From Elusimicrobiota bacterium (GTDB lineage: Bacteria; Elusimicrobiota; Elusimicrobia; FEN-1173), in NCBI GenBank assembly GCA_016788905.1, contig JAEURZ010000017.1, forward strand, positions 1 through 64,000: a stretch of 64,000 nucleotides of DNA. The letters are read 5' to 3'. A model generated the notes under the pieces. The model made no database searches. It was not told the origin of the DNA and worked only from the letters and a program-made list of their open reading frames with translations. The position numbers and the translations under genes were made by a program. Positions within the stretch are counted from its first letter, which is position 1. Each line of letters begins with the position of its first letter. Below, in pieces: positions 52,874 through 61,969 of this stretch.

Positions 52874-52924
52874 AATCCGAAAGGGGGATTGTGGGTTGTT
52901 CATGGGTTTGTCACGCTTTAATCC

Positions 52925-55654
52925 TTGAAAGGCAGTAAACCCTCCTGGCGTCTGCTTTTGTGTCGCAAGGGGAACATCTTTTTTGAAGGTTGGATTTCTT
53001 CATTGAACGATATCCCGAACTCGATTCCCCCGCGGTCCGCCCAGAATGGAAAACCGTCTGTACGATCGGCGGCCTCCACCCGATCCGCTGTGGACACACG
53101 GGCGGATCCATTCCTGAAGGAATGCGCTCAACTCACGGAAGAAGAGGTCCTTTCCCGGCTCTCCACCTCTCTGGGCGGACTGTCTGAAGACGACGCGGCC
53201 CTCCGCCTGAAACAAGACGGCCCCAACGCTGTCGCCCCTGAAACACATTTCCAAAAACTGCAACTGGTTCGGCACGCTGTTCTTAATCCCTTGGTGATCC
53301 TTCTCGCGGTTTTGGCGGGGATTGAAATGGCCACGGGCGAATATCGGTCGGCCTGGGTGATGTTGGCCATGATTGTGGTCAGTGTTGTTCTTCGGCTCGT
53401 TCAGGAAATCCGCGCCGATCACGCGGCGACCAAATTGAAGGAGATGGTTCACATCACGGCCACGGTGTTCCGGGACGGGGTCTCCCTGGAAATTCCTATG
53501 GGTGGACTGGTGCGGGGGGACATCGTGCTCCTCTCCGCGGGGGATATGGTGCCCGCGGATGTTCGAATCCTTCGGGCCAAGGATCTCTTTGTTTCACAGG
53601 CCCGCCTCACGGGGGAATCCATCCCCCTTGAAAAAATGAGCGCTCCCGAATTGAGAACATTCTCACTCCTTGACGCTCAAAACGTCGGTTTTTGGGGCAC
53701 CAGTGTCCAGACCGGAACAGGGACCGCCGTGGTTGTGGCCACCGGACCGAATACCACCCTGGGTCGAATGGCCGAACTTCTGGCCGAACCTCACCCCCGA
53801 ACCAGTTTTGACGCGGGAATCAGCCGGGTCACCTGGCTCATGATTCGCTTTATGTTCTTGATGATTCCTCTGGTTTTTTTTGTTAATGGTTTAACCAAAC
53901 ACGATTGGACCCAGGCCTTCTTTTTTTCCATGGCTGTTGCCGTGGGATTGACCCCTGAAATGTTTCCAATGATTGTAACAGTGTGCTTATCAAAAGGGGC
54001 CCTTTCCCTTTCAAAGAAAAAAGTCGTGGTAAAACGACTGAACGCCATTCAGAATTTCGGGGCCATGGACATCCTGTGCTCCGACAAAACGGGAACCCTT
54101 ACCCTGGATCAGGTCGTCTTGGAACGCCATTGTGACGTGTCGGGTGAAGAGAACCCTCACGTTTTGGAGATGGCCTATTTGAACAGTTATTTCCAAACGG
54201 GTCTGAAAAACGTTTTGGACCGAGCCATCCTGAATCACCAGGAAATCCAGGTTAAGGTCAATTTTTCCATTTACAAAAAAATGGACGAAATCCCCTTTAC
54301 GTTTACACGCAAAGCCATGTCGGTTGTTCTTCTTTTCCCGGACGGCGATCGCCGCATTGTGTGCAAAGGGGCCCCGGAAGAGGTTTTCAAGCGATGCACG
54401 CAATTCGAACTGGATGGGGAAGTGTTCCCCATTGAAACCGCCCTTCTTCAAGATTTGAAAGAAGAATACGAACGGTTGAGCTCCGACGGGTTTCGGGTGC
54501 TGGCCCTGGCCACAAAAACTGTAGAAGAACGGGAAACCTATTCGATTGCTGACGAAGCGGAAATGACGTTGATCGGGTATGTGGCTTTTTTGGACCCACC
54601 CAAGGAATCCGCCACAGCGGCCATTAAGGCGTTGGGGGACCTCGGGGTCACCGTTAAAGTTTTGACGGGTGACAATGAATTGGTGGGGGGAAAGATTTGC
54701 CGCGAGGTGGGTATCCCGCCAGGTCAAGTTCTCCTGGGGTCTGACGTCGAAGTTTTAGACGACCCCGCCCTGGCGTTACGGGTGGAAAAAACCACCCTTT
54801 TTGCCCGGCTGTCGCCTCAAGACAAACGACGGGTGGTCCTGGCCCTGCGGTCCAATGGGCATGTGGTGGGCCATTTGGGAGATGGCATCAACGACGCCCT
54901 GGCCTTAAGGGCCTCGGACATCGGGATCTCCGTGGACATGGCTGTCGATGTGGCGAAAGAGTCCGCGGATTTGATCCTGATGGAAAAAGATTTGATGGTC
55001 TTGGCGGAGGGAGTCAAAGAAGGTCGGCGGGTGTTCTCGAACATCGTGAAATACGTTCGCATGGGAGCCAGTTCGAATTTCGGAAATATGTTCAGTGTCA
55101 TTGGGGCCAGCGCTTTTCTCCCGTTTCTTCCTATGGCCCCGATTCAGATTCTCGTGAATAACCTTCTTTATGACATGTCCCAAATTGCCATTCCAACGGA
55201 CACCGTGGATGAGGAACAAATCGCGCGCCCCCGGGCCTGGTCCATGGGAGAACTGACGCGCTTTATTTTATTTTTTGGGCCGATCAGCTCCCTGTTCGAC
55301 TACGCCCTGTTTTTTATCCTGCTCTTTGTTTTCAAGTGTTGGGACCCCTCCCGCGCTTCTCTCTTCCAAACGGGTTGGTTCGTTGAATCCCTCCTGACCC
55401 AAACACTGGTGATTCACATTATTCGCACTCGACGGATCCCCTTTATTCAGAGCCGGGCCAGTTGGCCCCTCCTCCTCACCACCTGCCTGGTCATTGCTTT
55501 TGGTGTTTGGTTACCCTACTCGTCCATTGCGTCTTCATTGGGTATGACAGAATTACCCCCTCTGTATTGGGTCTTTCTGGGTGTCCTCTTGTTGGGGTAT
55601 CTCACCCTCACCCAATGGGTCAAAAAATATCTTTTCAAACGGACTTGGTCGTGA
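52925..55654 (+). CDS. mgtA: Magnesium-transporting P-type ATPase
   Basis: A P-type ATPase of the MgtA/P3B group. The phosphorylated Asp is residue 387 in DKTGTLTLD, counted from TTG 52925; the cytoplasmic GDGINDALALRASDIG motif and the C-terminal run FGNMFSVIGASAFLPFLPMA with ILVNNLLYDMSQIAIPTDTV are MgtA signatures. It imports Mg2+ at the inner membrane. The true start is uncertain because no ATG occurs in the first 150 residues. No Mg-sensing leader structure was recognised in the 50-bp gap upstream. Stop overlaps the mprF start. Confidence 0.9.
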   Translation: MKGSKPSWRLLLCRKGNIFFEGWISSLNDIPNSIPPRSAQNGKPSVRSAASTRSAVDTRADPFLKECAQLTEEEVLSRLSTSLGGLSEDDAALRLKQDGPNAVAPETHFQKLQLVRHAVLNPLVILLAVLAGIEMATGEYRSAWVMLAMIVVSVVLRLVQEIRADHAATKLKEMVHITATVFRDGVSLEIPMGGLVRGDIVLLSAGDMVPADVRILRAKDLFVSQARLTGESIPLEKMSAPELRTFSLLDAQNVGFWGTSVQTGTGTAVVVATGPNTTLGRMAELLAEPHPRTSFDAGISRVTWLMIRFMFLMIPLVFFVNGLTKHDWTQAFFFSMAVAVGLTPEMFPMIVTVCLSKGALSLSKKKVVVKRLNAIQNFGAMDILCSDKTGTLTLDQVVLERHCDVSGEENPHVLEMAYLNSYFQTGLKNVLDRAILNHQEIQVKVNFSIYKKMDEIPFTFTRKAMSVVLLFPDGDRRIVCKGAPEEVFKRCTQFELDGEVFPIETALLQDLKEEYERLSSDGFRVLALATKTVEERETYSIADEAEMTLIGYVAFLDPPKESATAAIKALGDLGVTVKVLTGDNELVGGKICREVGIPPGQVLLGSDVEVLDDPALALRVEKTTLFARLSPQDKRRVVLALRSNGHVVGHLGDGINDALALRASDIGISVDMAVDVAKESADLILMEKDLMVLAEGVKEGRRVFSNIVKYVRMGASSNFGNMFSVIGASAFLPFLPMAPIQILVNNLLYDMSQIAIPTDTVDEEQIARPRAWSMGELTRFILFFGPISSLFDYALFFILLFVFKCWDPSRASLFQTGWFVESLLTQTLVIHIIRTRRIPFIQSRASWPLLLTTCLVIAFGVWLPYSSIASSLGMTELPPLYWVFLGVLLLGYLTLTQWVKKYLFKRTWS

Positions 55655-58179
55655 AACGATTCGTCGGATTGATCGCGGGGGTCATCCTTTTTTTATTCGC
55701 GTTGCTAACCTTACACCGGGAATTGACGGGGCACTCTTTTTTTACGGTTGTGAGATATTTGGAATCGATGCCCACAAGGGTCGTGCTTCTCTCCTTCGGT
55801 TTGGTCCTCTTTAGTTACGCGACCCTAACGCTTTATGACCTATTGGCCCTGCGATTCATTGGAAAAACCCTCCCCTATCGAAAGACGGTTTTTACTTCTT
55901 TCGTTTCCTACGCGGTCAGTAACACGGTAGGATTCTCGTTTCTCAGCGGAGCGGCCCTTCGTTTACGGTTATACGGTTCCTGGGGACTTTCCGCCTTAGA
56001 CATTGCCCAGGTCACTCTGTTCAACGCCACCACGCTAGGGGTGGGGCTCGCCCTTGGAGCGGGGGTGGCCCTCCTGGCTGTTCCTCCCATGGCGTTCCTT
56101 TCCCCTGGGGGATGGCGCGGGCTGGGGGGGATTCTTCTTTTGGGCGTCTCCGGGTACATCAGCTGGTGTACTCTCTACCGACGAACATGGCGGTGGCGCG
56201 AATGGGAGATTTCTCCACCCTCAGGTTTGATGGCCGGAGCCCAAGTGGGGGTCTCCCTCTTGGATTGGACCTTCTCCGGTTTAGCCCTCTATGTTCTCTT
56301 GCCCCAAGACACGGTTTCCCCTGTGTCTTTCTTGGGGATCTTTATGGTCGCCCAAGTGGCCGGGCTCGTCAGTCATGTCCCCGGCGGGGTGGGTGTGTTT
56401 GAAACGGTGTTTCTTATTTCTTTACGGGGGTCACTCTCCGGAGGGCGTCTGGCCGCCGCTCTTTTAGCCTACCGTGGACTTTATTATGTCATCCCTTTTC
56501 TGACGGCCATCGGACTCTTATCTCTTCATGAGATCCGGGAGCGCCGGGAAACCTTTCGGAAAGTGGCCGGGGCAACGGGGAAATGGGTGGGCTCCCTGAC
56601 GCCCTCCGTTCTTTCCCTTTTGGTGTTCACGGCAGGCCTTGTTTTGCTCCTGTCGGGTGCCACGCCACCCCAAGGCACCCGCCTGGCGTGGCTCGGGCAC
56701 CTGGTTCCGTTGCCTTTCATTGAGGTGTCCCATTTCATGGGGAGTCTGGTGGGGACAGGCCTCCTTCTTTTGGCGTGGGGGCTCCAACGACGTTTGGATT
56801 CGGCCCGGCTTGTTACAGGAGTTTTCGTTGCGGTGGGTGCAGCGACGGCGCTCTTGAAAGGCGGCGATTATGAAGAAGCGATCTTTCTTGTTTTTATATT
56901 TATTCTTTTAATTCCCTTAAAATCCGCCTTTTATCGACGATCACGATTCACCAGTGAACCCCTCTCCCCCGGATGGATGGCCGCGGTGGCTCTGGCCTTG
57001 ATCGGCACCGTGTGGCTTGGATTTTTCGCTCACCGACACCAGGAGTATTCAAACGATTTGTGGTGGAAGTTTGAACTGGCCCGGGACGCCCCACGGTTTC
57101 TGCGAGGGCTGGTCGCCATGGGGGGAGGACTGGCCCTCTTTGGATTCGCTCGTCTTCTCCGCACGGTGCCACCGGACCCCGCGCTGCCCTCCCTCACAGA
57201 GCTCGATCGCGCGGCAGCCCTCGCGGCCGCGTCGCCCCACACCCTGGCGTGGCTGGCGTTAATGGGGGACAAGGAACTTCTCTTCAGCGAATCAGGGAAA
57301 TCGTTTCTCATGTTTGCGGTGGAAGGGAACACCTGGGTATCCATGGGTGACCCGATTGGGGATGAAGGCGAATGGGCCGATTTGGCTTGGGCGTTTAAAG
57401 ACCTGGCGGACCGCCATGGCGGGCGGGCGGTGTTTTATGAAGTCAAACCCGACATGTTGCCTTTATACCTTGATTTGGGTCTTCAATTATTGAAAATGGG
57501 AGAAGAAGCTCGGGTGCCCCTTGACACTTTTTCACTGGAAGGGCCTGAAAACAAAGAATTCCGCTACACCGTGCGTAAAATGGAAAAAGAAGGGTTGTCC
57601 TTTCGGGTCTGTCCCGCCCAGGATGTTCCAAAATACCTCCACGACCTGAAATCAATCTCCAATCAATGGTTGAAAGAAAAGAATACCCGTGAAAAAGGAT
57701 TTTCTTTAGGATCCTTTAAAGAAGATTTTTTGGTTCGGTTTCCCCTGGCCCTCGCCGAAAAGAACGGTAAAATTGTGGCCTTTTCCAATCTATGGCCGGG
57801 GGGGGCGAAAATGGAATTATCCGGAGACCTCATGCGGCACGGCGTGGACGCGCCACGGGGAGTTATGGATTATCTTTTCATTCAAATGATGTTGTGGGGC
57901 AAGGCTGAGGGCTATCGGTGGTTCAACTTGGGCATGGCCCCTTTCTCAGGTTTTGAAACCAGACCCCTGGCCCCCCTTTGGCAAAAACTGGGTGGTGTGC
58001 TCTTTCACCAGGGGGAGTATTTCTACAATTTCCAGGGGCTACGTCAATACAAAGAGAAATTTCATCCTGTCTGGGGACCCAAATACTTGGCCTCCCCTGG
58101 AGGACTGGCCTTACCGGGAATTTTAACAAACGTGGCGTCCCTGATCTCGGGGGGAATTCGAGGGATACTAACCAAATAA
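55651..58179 (+). CDS. mprF: MprF-type aminoacyl-phosphatidylglycerol synthase/flippase
   Basis: An 842-residue protein starting at GTG 55651, overlapping the mgtA stop as GTGA. The N-terminal half is polytopic with the flippase-domain motif AQVAGLVSHVPGGVGVFETV. The C-terminal DUF2156 synthase domain (about residues 530-840) has GDKELLFSESGKSFLMFAVE, WVSMGDPIGD and FNLGMAPFSGF. The length is that of full MprF. It adds an amino acid, classically Lys or Ala, to phosphatidylglycerol from aminoacyl-tRNA and flips it, lowering envelope negative charge. Coupling with mgtA suggests shared control. Confidence 0.93.
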   Translation: MKRFVGLIAGVILFLFALLTLHRELTGHSFFTVVRYLESMPTRVVLLSFGLVLFSYATLTLYDLLALRFIGKTLPYRKTVFTSFVSYAVSNTVGFSFLSGAALRLRLYGSWGLSALDIAQVTLFNATTLGVGLALGAGVALLAVPPMAFLSPGGWRGLGGILLLGVSGYISWCTLYRRTWRWREWEISPPSGLMAGAQVGVSLLDWTFSGLALYVLLPQDTVSPVSFLGIFMVAQVAGLVSHVPGGVGVFETVFLISLRGSLSGGRLAAALLAYRGLYYVIPFLTAIGLLSLHEIRERRETFRKVAGATGKWVGSLTPSVLSLLVFTAGLVLLLSGATPPQGTRLAWLGHLVPLPFIEVSHFMGSLVGTGLLLLAWGLQRRLDSARLVTGVFVAVGAATALLKGGDYEEAIFLVFIFILLIPLKSAFYRRSRFTSEPLSPGWMAAVALALIGTVWLGFFAHRHQEYSNDLWWKFELARDAPRFLRGLVAMGGGLALFGFARLLRTVPPDPALPSLTELDRAAALAAASPHTLAWLALMGDKELLFSESGKSFLMFAVEGNTWVSMGDPIGDEGEWADLAWAFKDLADRHGGRAVFYEVKPDMLPLYLDLGLQLLKMGEEARVPLDTFSLEGPENKEFRYTVRKMEKEGLSFRVCPAQDVPKYLHDLKSISNQWLKEKNTREKGFSLGSFKEDFLVRFPLALAEKNGKIVAFSNLWPGGAKMELSGDLMRHGVDAPRGVMDYLFIQMMLWGKAEGYRWFNLGMAPFSGFETRPLAPLWQKLGGVLFHQGEYFYNFQGLRQYKEKFHPVWGPKYLASPGGLALPGILTNVASLISGGIRGILTK

Positions 58180-58225
58180 TCTCCGGGACAAAGGAGCGTT
58201 TTCGGCGGCTTCATTTTATAGGGGA

Positions 58226-59161
58226 TCAAGACACCATCGTGGCCATTTCCGGTTCGGAGGGGGGGCCCGAACGGGGCCGTTCTAGGGGGATGTCGAAACG
58301 AACGAGGGTTCCCTCTCCGGGTTGACTTTGAATGTTAATCCGTCCACCGTGGGCCTCGATGGCCAGTTTGCAGAAATAGAGTCCCAAACCCCACCCCGGG
58401 GGGGGGACAGCGCTTTTTCTCCGAACCCGAAAATATCGCTCAAAAAGGCCGCCCATTTGGTCCGGGGGGATTCCGTATCCCGTATCGTGGACAGTCACAA
58501 CCAGACGCTCCCCCGCGGTTGTGGCCTGGACGTCCAACCGGCCCCCGGCCTCGGTGGCTTTAAGCGCATTCCGCAGGAGATTCATCATCACCCGTTTTAA
58601 AAGTCCCTCATCCGCGGAAACCATCCCCACCTCCGGGGTATGGGACACATTGAGTGGAATCTTTTTTCGCGCGGCACTCGCCGATATTTCCTCGGCGCAA
58701 GACCGCAACAGTTCGGGCATATGGACGGTTCTTTTTTCGACAAAGATTTGTTTTCCTTCCAGTCGATCGGCTTCCATTAATTGCGTCATCAACTCCACAT
58801 CTTCACGGCAACTCCGAAGAGCGGCACGGATCCATTTCCCCCGTTCCGGATCGTCCGGGTGTTCGTTGAGGTACGTTAATGTGCCCATCACCACGGTCAA
58901 CGGCGTTTTCATGTCGTGGAGCAAGAGGGCCGTCAGGTCTTTTCGCTCTTCTTCCAAACGATTTAACCGGGAACGGGCCTGTCCAATCACGCGGACATAA
59001 AAAAGGATCAACAACCCCACCGCCCCCTCCGTAACCAACTGAATCGGTGTTTTGGGCCATCGACCGTGTTCAATGTAATCGGTGAGGAACGGCAAGAACA
59101 CCAACCCGTATCCCGTTAATTCAATCCCAAGCAATCGACGACTGACGGATAGGTTTCCCAT
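58226..59161 (-). CDS. Membrane sensor histidine kinase
   Basis: A 311-residue kinase starting at ATG 59161 after AAGGAGG. Two N-terminal membrane helices with a very short loop are followed by the phosphoacceptor in LLHDMKTPLTVV, N-box in NLLRNALKATEAGG, then DTGYGIPPD and GWGLGLYFCKLAIEAHGG. With so little sensing domain it probably senses the membrane or a partner. No response regulator is next to it. It is convergent with mprF and divergent from the ECF sigma operon. Confidence 0.93.
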   Translation of the reverse strand: MGNLSVSRRLLGIELTGYGLVFLPFLTDYIEHGRWPKTPIQLVTEGAVGLLILFYVRVIGQARSRLNRLEEERKDLTALLLHDMKTPLTVVMGTLTYLNEHPDDPERGKWIRAALRSCREDVELMTQLMEADRLEGKQIFVEKRTVHMPELLRSCAEEISASAARKKIPLNVSHTPEVGMVSADEGLLKRVMMNLLRNALKATEAGGRLDVQATTAGERLVVTVHDTGYGIPPDQMGGLFERYFRVRRKSAVPPPGWGLGLYFCKLAIEAHGGRINIQSQPGEGTLVRFDIPLERPRSGPPSEPEMATMVS

Positions 59162-59345
59162 ACATCCTCCTTACCTTGTTGGCAAAGTTACCCACAAGAG
59201 GGTCATCGTTTCTACGTATGGGTGGATGGTTTGTTCATCGTGTCCAGAATCTTTCCATCAACTTTGGAGCCCTTGAACCGTATGGAGAGGTGAACAATGT
59301 CGTGAGAATCTTATGGAAAAAGGTGGATTTGGAAGGTGACGCCTA

Positions 59346-59972
59346 ATGCTAAAATCATGGGATGCCACGATTGACGGATGGCCCGTATATCCGATGGTAA
59401 ACCAAGAAGACCGGAGGGATTCCCAGCCCTCCGAGGGGGTGGATTTTGCCTCCTTGATTTATCAGGAAGGGGACCGAATATATAACTTCGCCTATCGATT
59501 GGCAGGCAATTCGTCTGACGCGTCCGATTTGGTTCAAGAGGCTTTCTCCCGGGCTTTTTCCGCTCGCCACCGATACGTGCCTGGCAAGTCGTTTGCCACC
59601 TGGGTGATGAGCATTCTCCACAACATATTCATCGATGGGATTCGGCGTTATGATAAAAAGCATGTGGTGTCCATGGATGCGCCCCTTTCTGATCAGGAGA
59701 GAGGGGGCTGGGCGGATGTGTTACCAGGACGGGATCCGGACCCCCTCGAATCCATCGCACGAAAAGAAGATGGGGATTTGGTTCAAGACGCGCTTAATGA
59801 CTTGTCCCCTGACCATCGGGTGGTGGTCGTGATGTGCGACGTGGAGCACATGACGTATGAAGAGATCGCGGGGGTGGTCGGGTGTCCGGTGGGCACCGTT
59901 CGATCGCGACTGCACCAGGGGCGGCTTCTCTTAAAAAAGACTTTTGAGGGTTTAAGGGGGAATGGGATATGA
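59346..59972 (+). CDS. ECF-type RNA polymerase sigma factor
   Basis: A 208-residue sigma-70 family factor. Region 2 is in YNFAYRLAGNSSDASDLVQE and AFSRAFSARHRYVPGKSFAT; region 4 is in MTYEEIAGVVGCPVGTVRSR and LHQGRLLLKK. ATG 59346 follows GGAAGGTGA. Overlap with the anti-sigma gene and the RseB-like gene fits an envelope-stress RpoE-type system. The first 35 residues precede the usual ECF start. Confidence 0.92.
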   Translation: MLKSWDATIDGWPVYPMVNQEDRRDSQPSEGVDFASLIYQEGDRIYNFAYRLAGNSSDASDLVQEAFSRAFSARHRYVPGKSFATWVMSILHNIFIDGIRRYDKKHVVSMDAPLSDQERGGWADVLPGRDPDPLESIARKEDGDLVQDALNDLSPDHRVVVVMCDVEHMTYEEIAGVVGCPVGTVRSRLHQGRLLLKKTFEGLRGNGI

Positions 59973-60439
59973 CTCATGAACATGTTGCGTCTGATGTTTT
60001 GTCCGCGTGGGTGGATGGGGAGGTCTCGGAAGAGGAGGCCCATCATGTAAGGACCCATGTGGTCCACTGTGCCGATTGCCAGGCCACCCTTTCCGATTTT
60101 AAAAACGTTAAATCCTTCGTTCTGTCCGCACAAAGACGTCCCCTTCCAGAAGCACTGCGGAGAACCCTGGAGACACACGACACCCCCGTCCCAGGAGTAA
60201 GACGGTGGGGGGCGTTCTTGTTTCGCCCGTCCGTGTGGGCCCCCGCGAGCGCCATTGCCGCGGCGGCGTTGGCCTTTTTCTTGATCCGGACCCCACAGGA
60301 ATCCATGGTGGAAACCCTCCCCCTAGAGGTTTTGATGGCTTCCCACGCGCGATACCAAAGTGAAGGACGGGTGCCCCGGGCGGACCTCTACCAGACACAG
60401 TTCACGGCCCATGTGGCGGGGGAAATCGTTGACGAATAA
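59969..60439 (+). CDS. Zinc-finger anti-sigma factor
   Basis: A 156-residue protein with the zinc anti-sigma motif H-x3-C-x2-C in HVVHCADC, after SAWVDGEVSEEEAHH, and a single membrane helix (ASAIAAAALAFFLI). It should hold the upstream sigma factor at the membrane and release it when cleaved. ATGA overlap with sigma; the downstream gene starts within it. Confidence 0.92.
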   Translation: MTHEHVASDVLSAWVDGEVSEEEAHHVRTHVVHCADCQATLSDFKNVKSFVLSAQRRPLPEALRRTLETHDTPVPGVRRWGAFLFRPSVWAPASAIAAAALAFFLIRTPQESMVETLPLEVLMASHARYQSEGRVPRADLYQTQFTAHVAGEIVDE

Positions 60440-61388
60440 AGGGCTGGGTGTTTTTATCGTTCTGTTGGTGTCTTTAACTCACGCTGGGGATCGACCGTCC
60501 CCAGAGGAGTTATTGGATATGATTTTTACGCCTCCCCGAGTAACCTATCGGGCGACGGCGCTCACCACCCTTTGGCGTGACGGGAGAGGGATCACTGAGG
60601 AAGTTCGTGTGTATTATCGCCCCTCAGGCGAAATGCGTCGTGAATTTATAGGAAACGATGGGAAAATAGTCCGCGTGGTCGTGTCGGACGGAAAAAAAGA
60701 AGTGACGTCCGTTGAGGGGAGGAGACAGCGGCTTCAAGGTCGTGCCCCAAAAACTCTGCCGCGCGCCATGTCGGCACAGAGTGAACGGGCCCTCCTTTTG
60801 GATAATTATCATCTTGCCCGGTCCTCCGACCAACGGGTCGCCGGCCACCTGGGGTGGGGGATTACGTTAACCCCCGTTTCTTCAGGAAAACCTCACCAAC
60901 TCTATGTGGTGGACGGCCCTTCCGGTGTTCTGATACGGGTGAGACGTTTTCTGCCTGGGGAAGATTTGGCGGTCCAAACCGTGCTGTTGGATTTAGAAAC
61001 AAATGTGATCTTGCCAGAAAACTTGTTCCTTCTCTCTGCAGACGAATTTACTCTTGACCACGGGCTTGACCCCAATTTCACTCAAACGCTGGGAGCTTCA
61101 ACCGAAACGAAGCCCCCCGTCTCCCTGGGAGAAGGATTCGTCTTGGATAGCATGGATTCCTTTGATATTGGGCAAGACAATGTTCATGTGGAAAGATACA
61201 CAGACGGGCTTGCTGTCCTGTCCCTTTATAAAACATCCCATCCCATGGAGTGGGAAGACCCCTCCGCCCCCACAAGCCCTCTGAAGTCCATCCACTGGGT
61301 GAATCAGGGGACCTGTTTTACGCTTGTGGGAGACCTGTCCGCTCAGGCCCTCGAGCAGATTTCCCTTTTGTATCGGAACACCCCTTAA
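60429..61388 (+). CDS. MucB/RseB-like periplasmic regulator
   Basis: About 319 residues from TTG 60429, which lies inside the anti-sigma gene after GGGGGA. Signal peptide is GLGVFIVLLVSLTHAG. The mature protein has the two-part LolA-like/RseB pattern (RVTYRATALTTLWRDGRG early and KSIHWVNQGTCFTLVGDLSA late). In the known pathway RseB binds and protects the anti-sigma factor from cleavage until it meets mislocalised lipoproteins or LPS. Confidence 0.85.
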   Translation: MTNKGLGVFIVLLVSLTHAGDRPSPEELLDMIFTPPRVTYRATALTTLWRDGRGITEEVRVYYRPSGEMRREFIGNDGKIVRVVVSDGKKEVTSVEGRRQRLQGRAPKTLPRAMSAQSERALLLDNYHLARSSDQRVAGHLGWGITLTPVSSGKPHQLYVVDGPSGVLIRVRRFLPGEDLAVQTVLLDLETNVILPENLFLLSADEFTLDHGLDPNFTQTLGASTETKPPVSLGEGFVLDSMDSFDIGQDNVHVERYTDGLAVLSLYKTSHPMEWEDPSAPTSPLKSIHWVNQGTCFTLVGDLSAQALEQISLLYRNTP

Positions 61389-61465
61389 GCTCTTTTTTTA
61401 TTTGAACTTTTCTGGCCCTATAACGTAAAAGGGGGGAAGGCAAAAGTAAAAAAAGGAGATTCACC

Positions 61466-61711
61466 ATGAATCGAGTTTTAACTTCCACACTAGCGCTCGT
61501 CTTTTTGTCAGGAGCTGTTTTTGCCGCGGATGTTGTGCCTGGAACCTCCACCCAAAAAAAGATGATGAATCCGGATGAAGTGACCACTACGACAACGCCA
61601 AAAACGTCCCCACCTATTAAAAGTCAGTCCAAACATAAAAAAGTTAAACACCACAAAAAGGTTATCAAAACGAAAACCGAAGATAAGGGGATGACCACAC
61701 CCATGAATTAA
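61466..61711 (+). CDS. Small basic exported protein
   Basis: An 81-residue protein starting at ATG 61466 after AAAAGGAG. A signal peptide is clear (TSTLALVFLSGAVFA, then AD). The mature part is short, Lys/Thr/Pro-rich with KSQSKHKKVKHHKKVIKTK, and probably disordered. It may be a downstream target or accessory of the envelope-stress operon; that is a guess from position. A strong terminator follows. Confidence 0.65.
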   Translation: MNRVLTSTLALVFLSGAVFAADVVPGTSTQKKMMNPDEVTTTTTPKTSPPIKSQSKHKKVKHHKKVIKTKTEDKGMTTPMN

Positions 61712-61808
61712 GCTGAAACTTTCAGTTGGACGCGAGGACCGAGACGTAAAAAACCGACTTTTGCGTCGAATCACGTGGTCCAACTGGTTAAAGCAGCCTT
61801 TAGGTGTC

Positions 61809-61857
61809 GCGGCCAGGAGATCGCTGAACTCAATCAGCCCTCCTGGCCGCTTTTTTA
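61809..61857 (+). terminator. Intrinsic terminator
   Basis: An 11-bp GC-rich stem, GCGGCCAGGAG (61809-61819) with CTCCTGGCCGC (61840-61850), followed by TTTTTT. An inner stem GCTGA/TCAGC sits in the loop. It would end transcription of the small exported protein and perhaps the ECF operon. Confidence 0.92.
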
Positions 61858-61969
61858 AATTTACCCAGAATCACATCGGAAATTGAACGGACAAAGAAGG
61901 ATATAGTTATATAATGATTCGCGGGATCCGTTTTCTTTGGAGCTGAACCTTCACCCTCTATCCTTACCT

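Noticed and set aside
52874-52924. Mg2+-sensing riboswitch or leader peptide before mgtA
   Set aside because: The gap is only about 50 bp and no characteristic structure could be recognised.
58389-58397. 9-G run in the histidine-kinase gene as a second phase switch
   Set aside because: Short G-runs are frequent in this DNA; the 14-G tract is the clear outlier.
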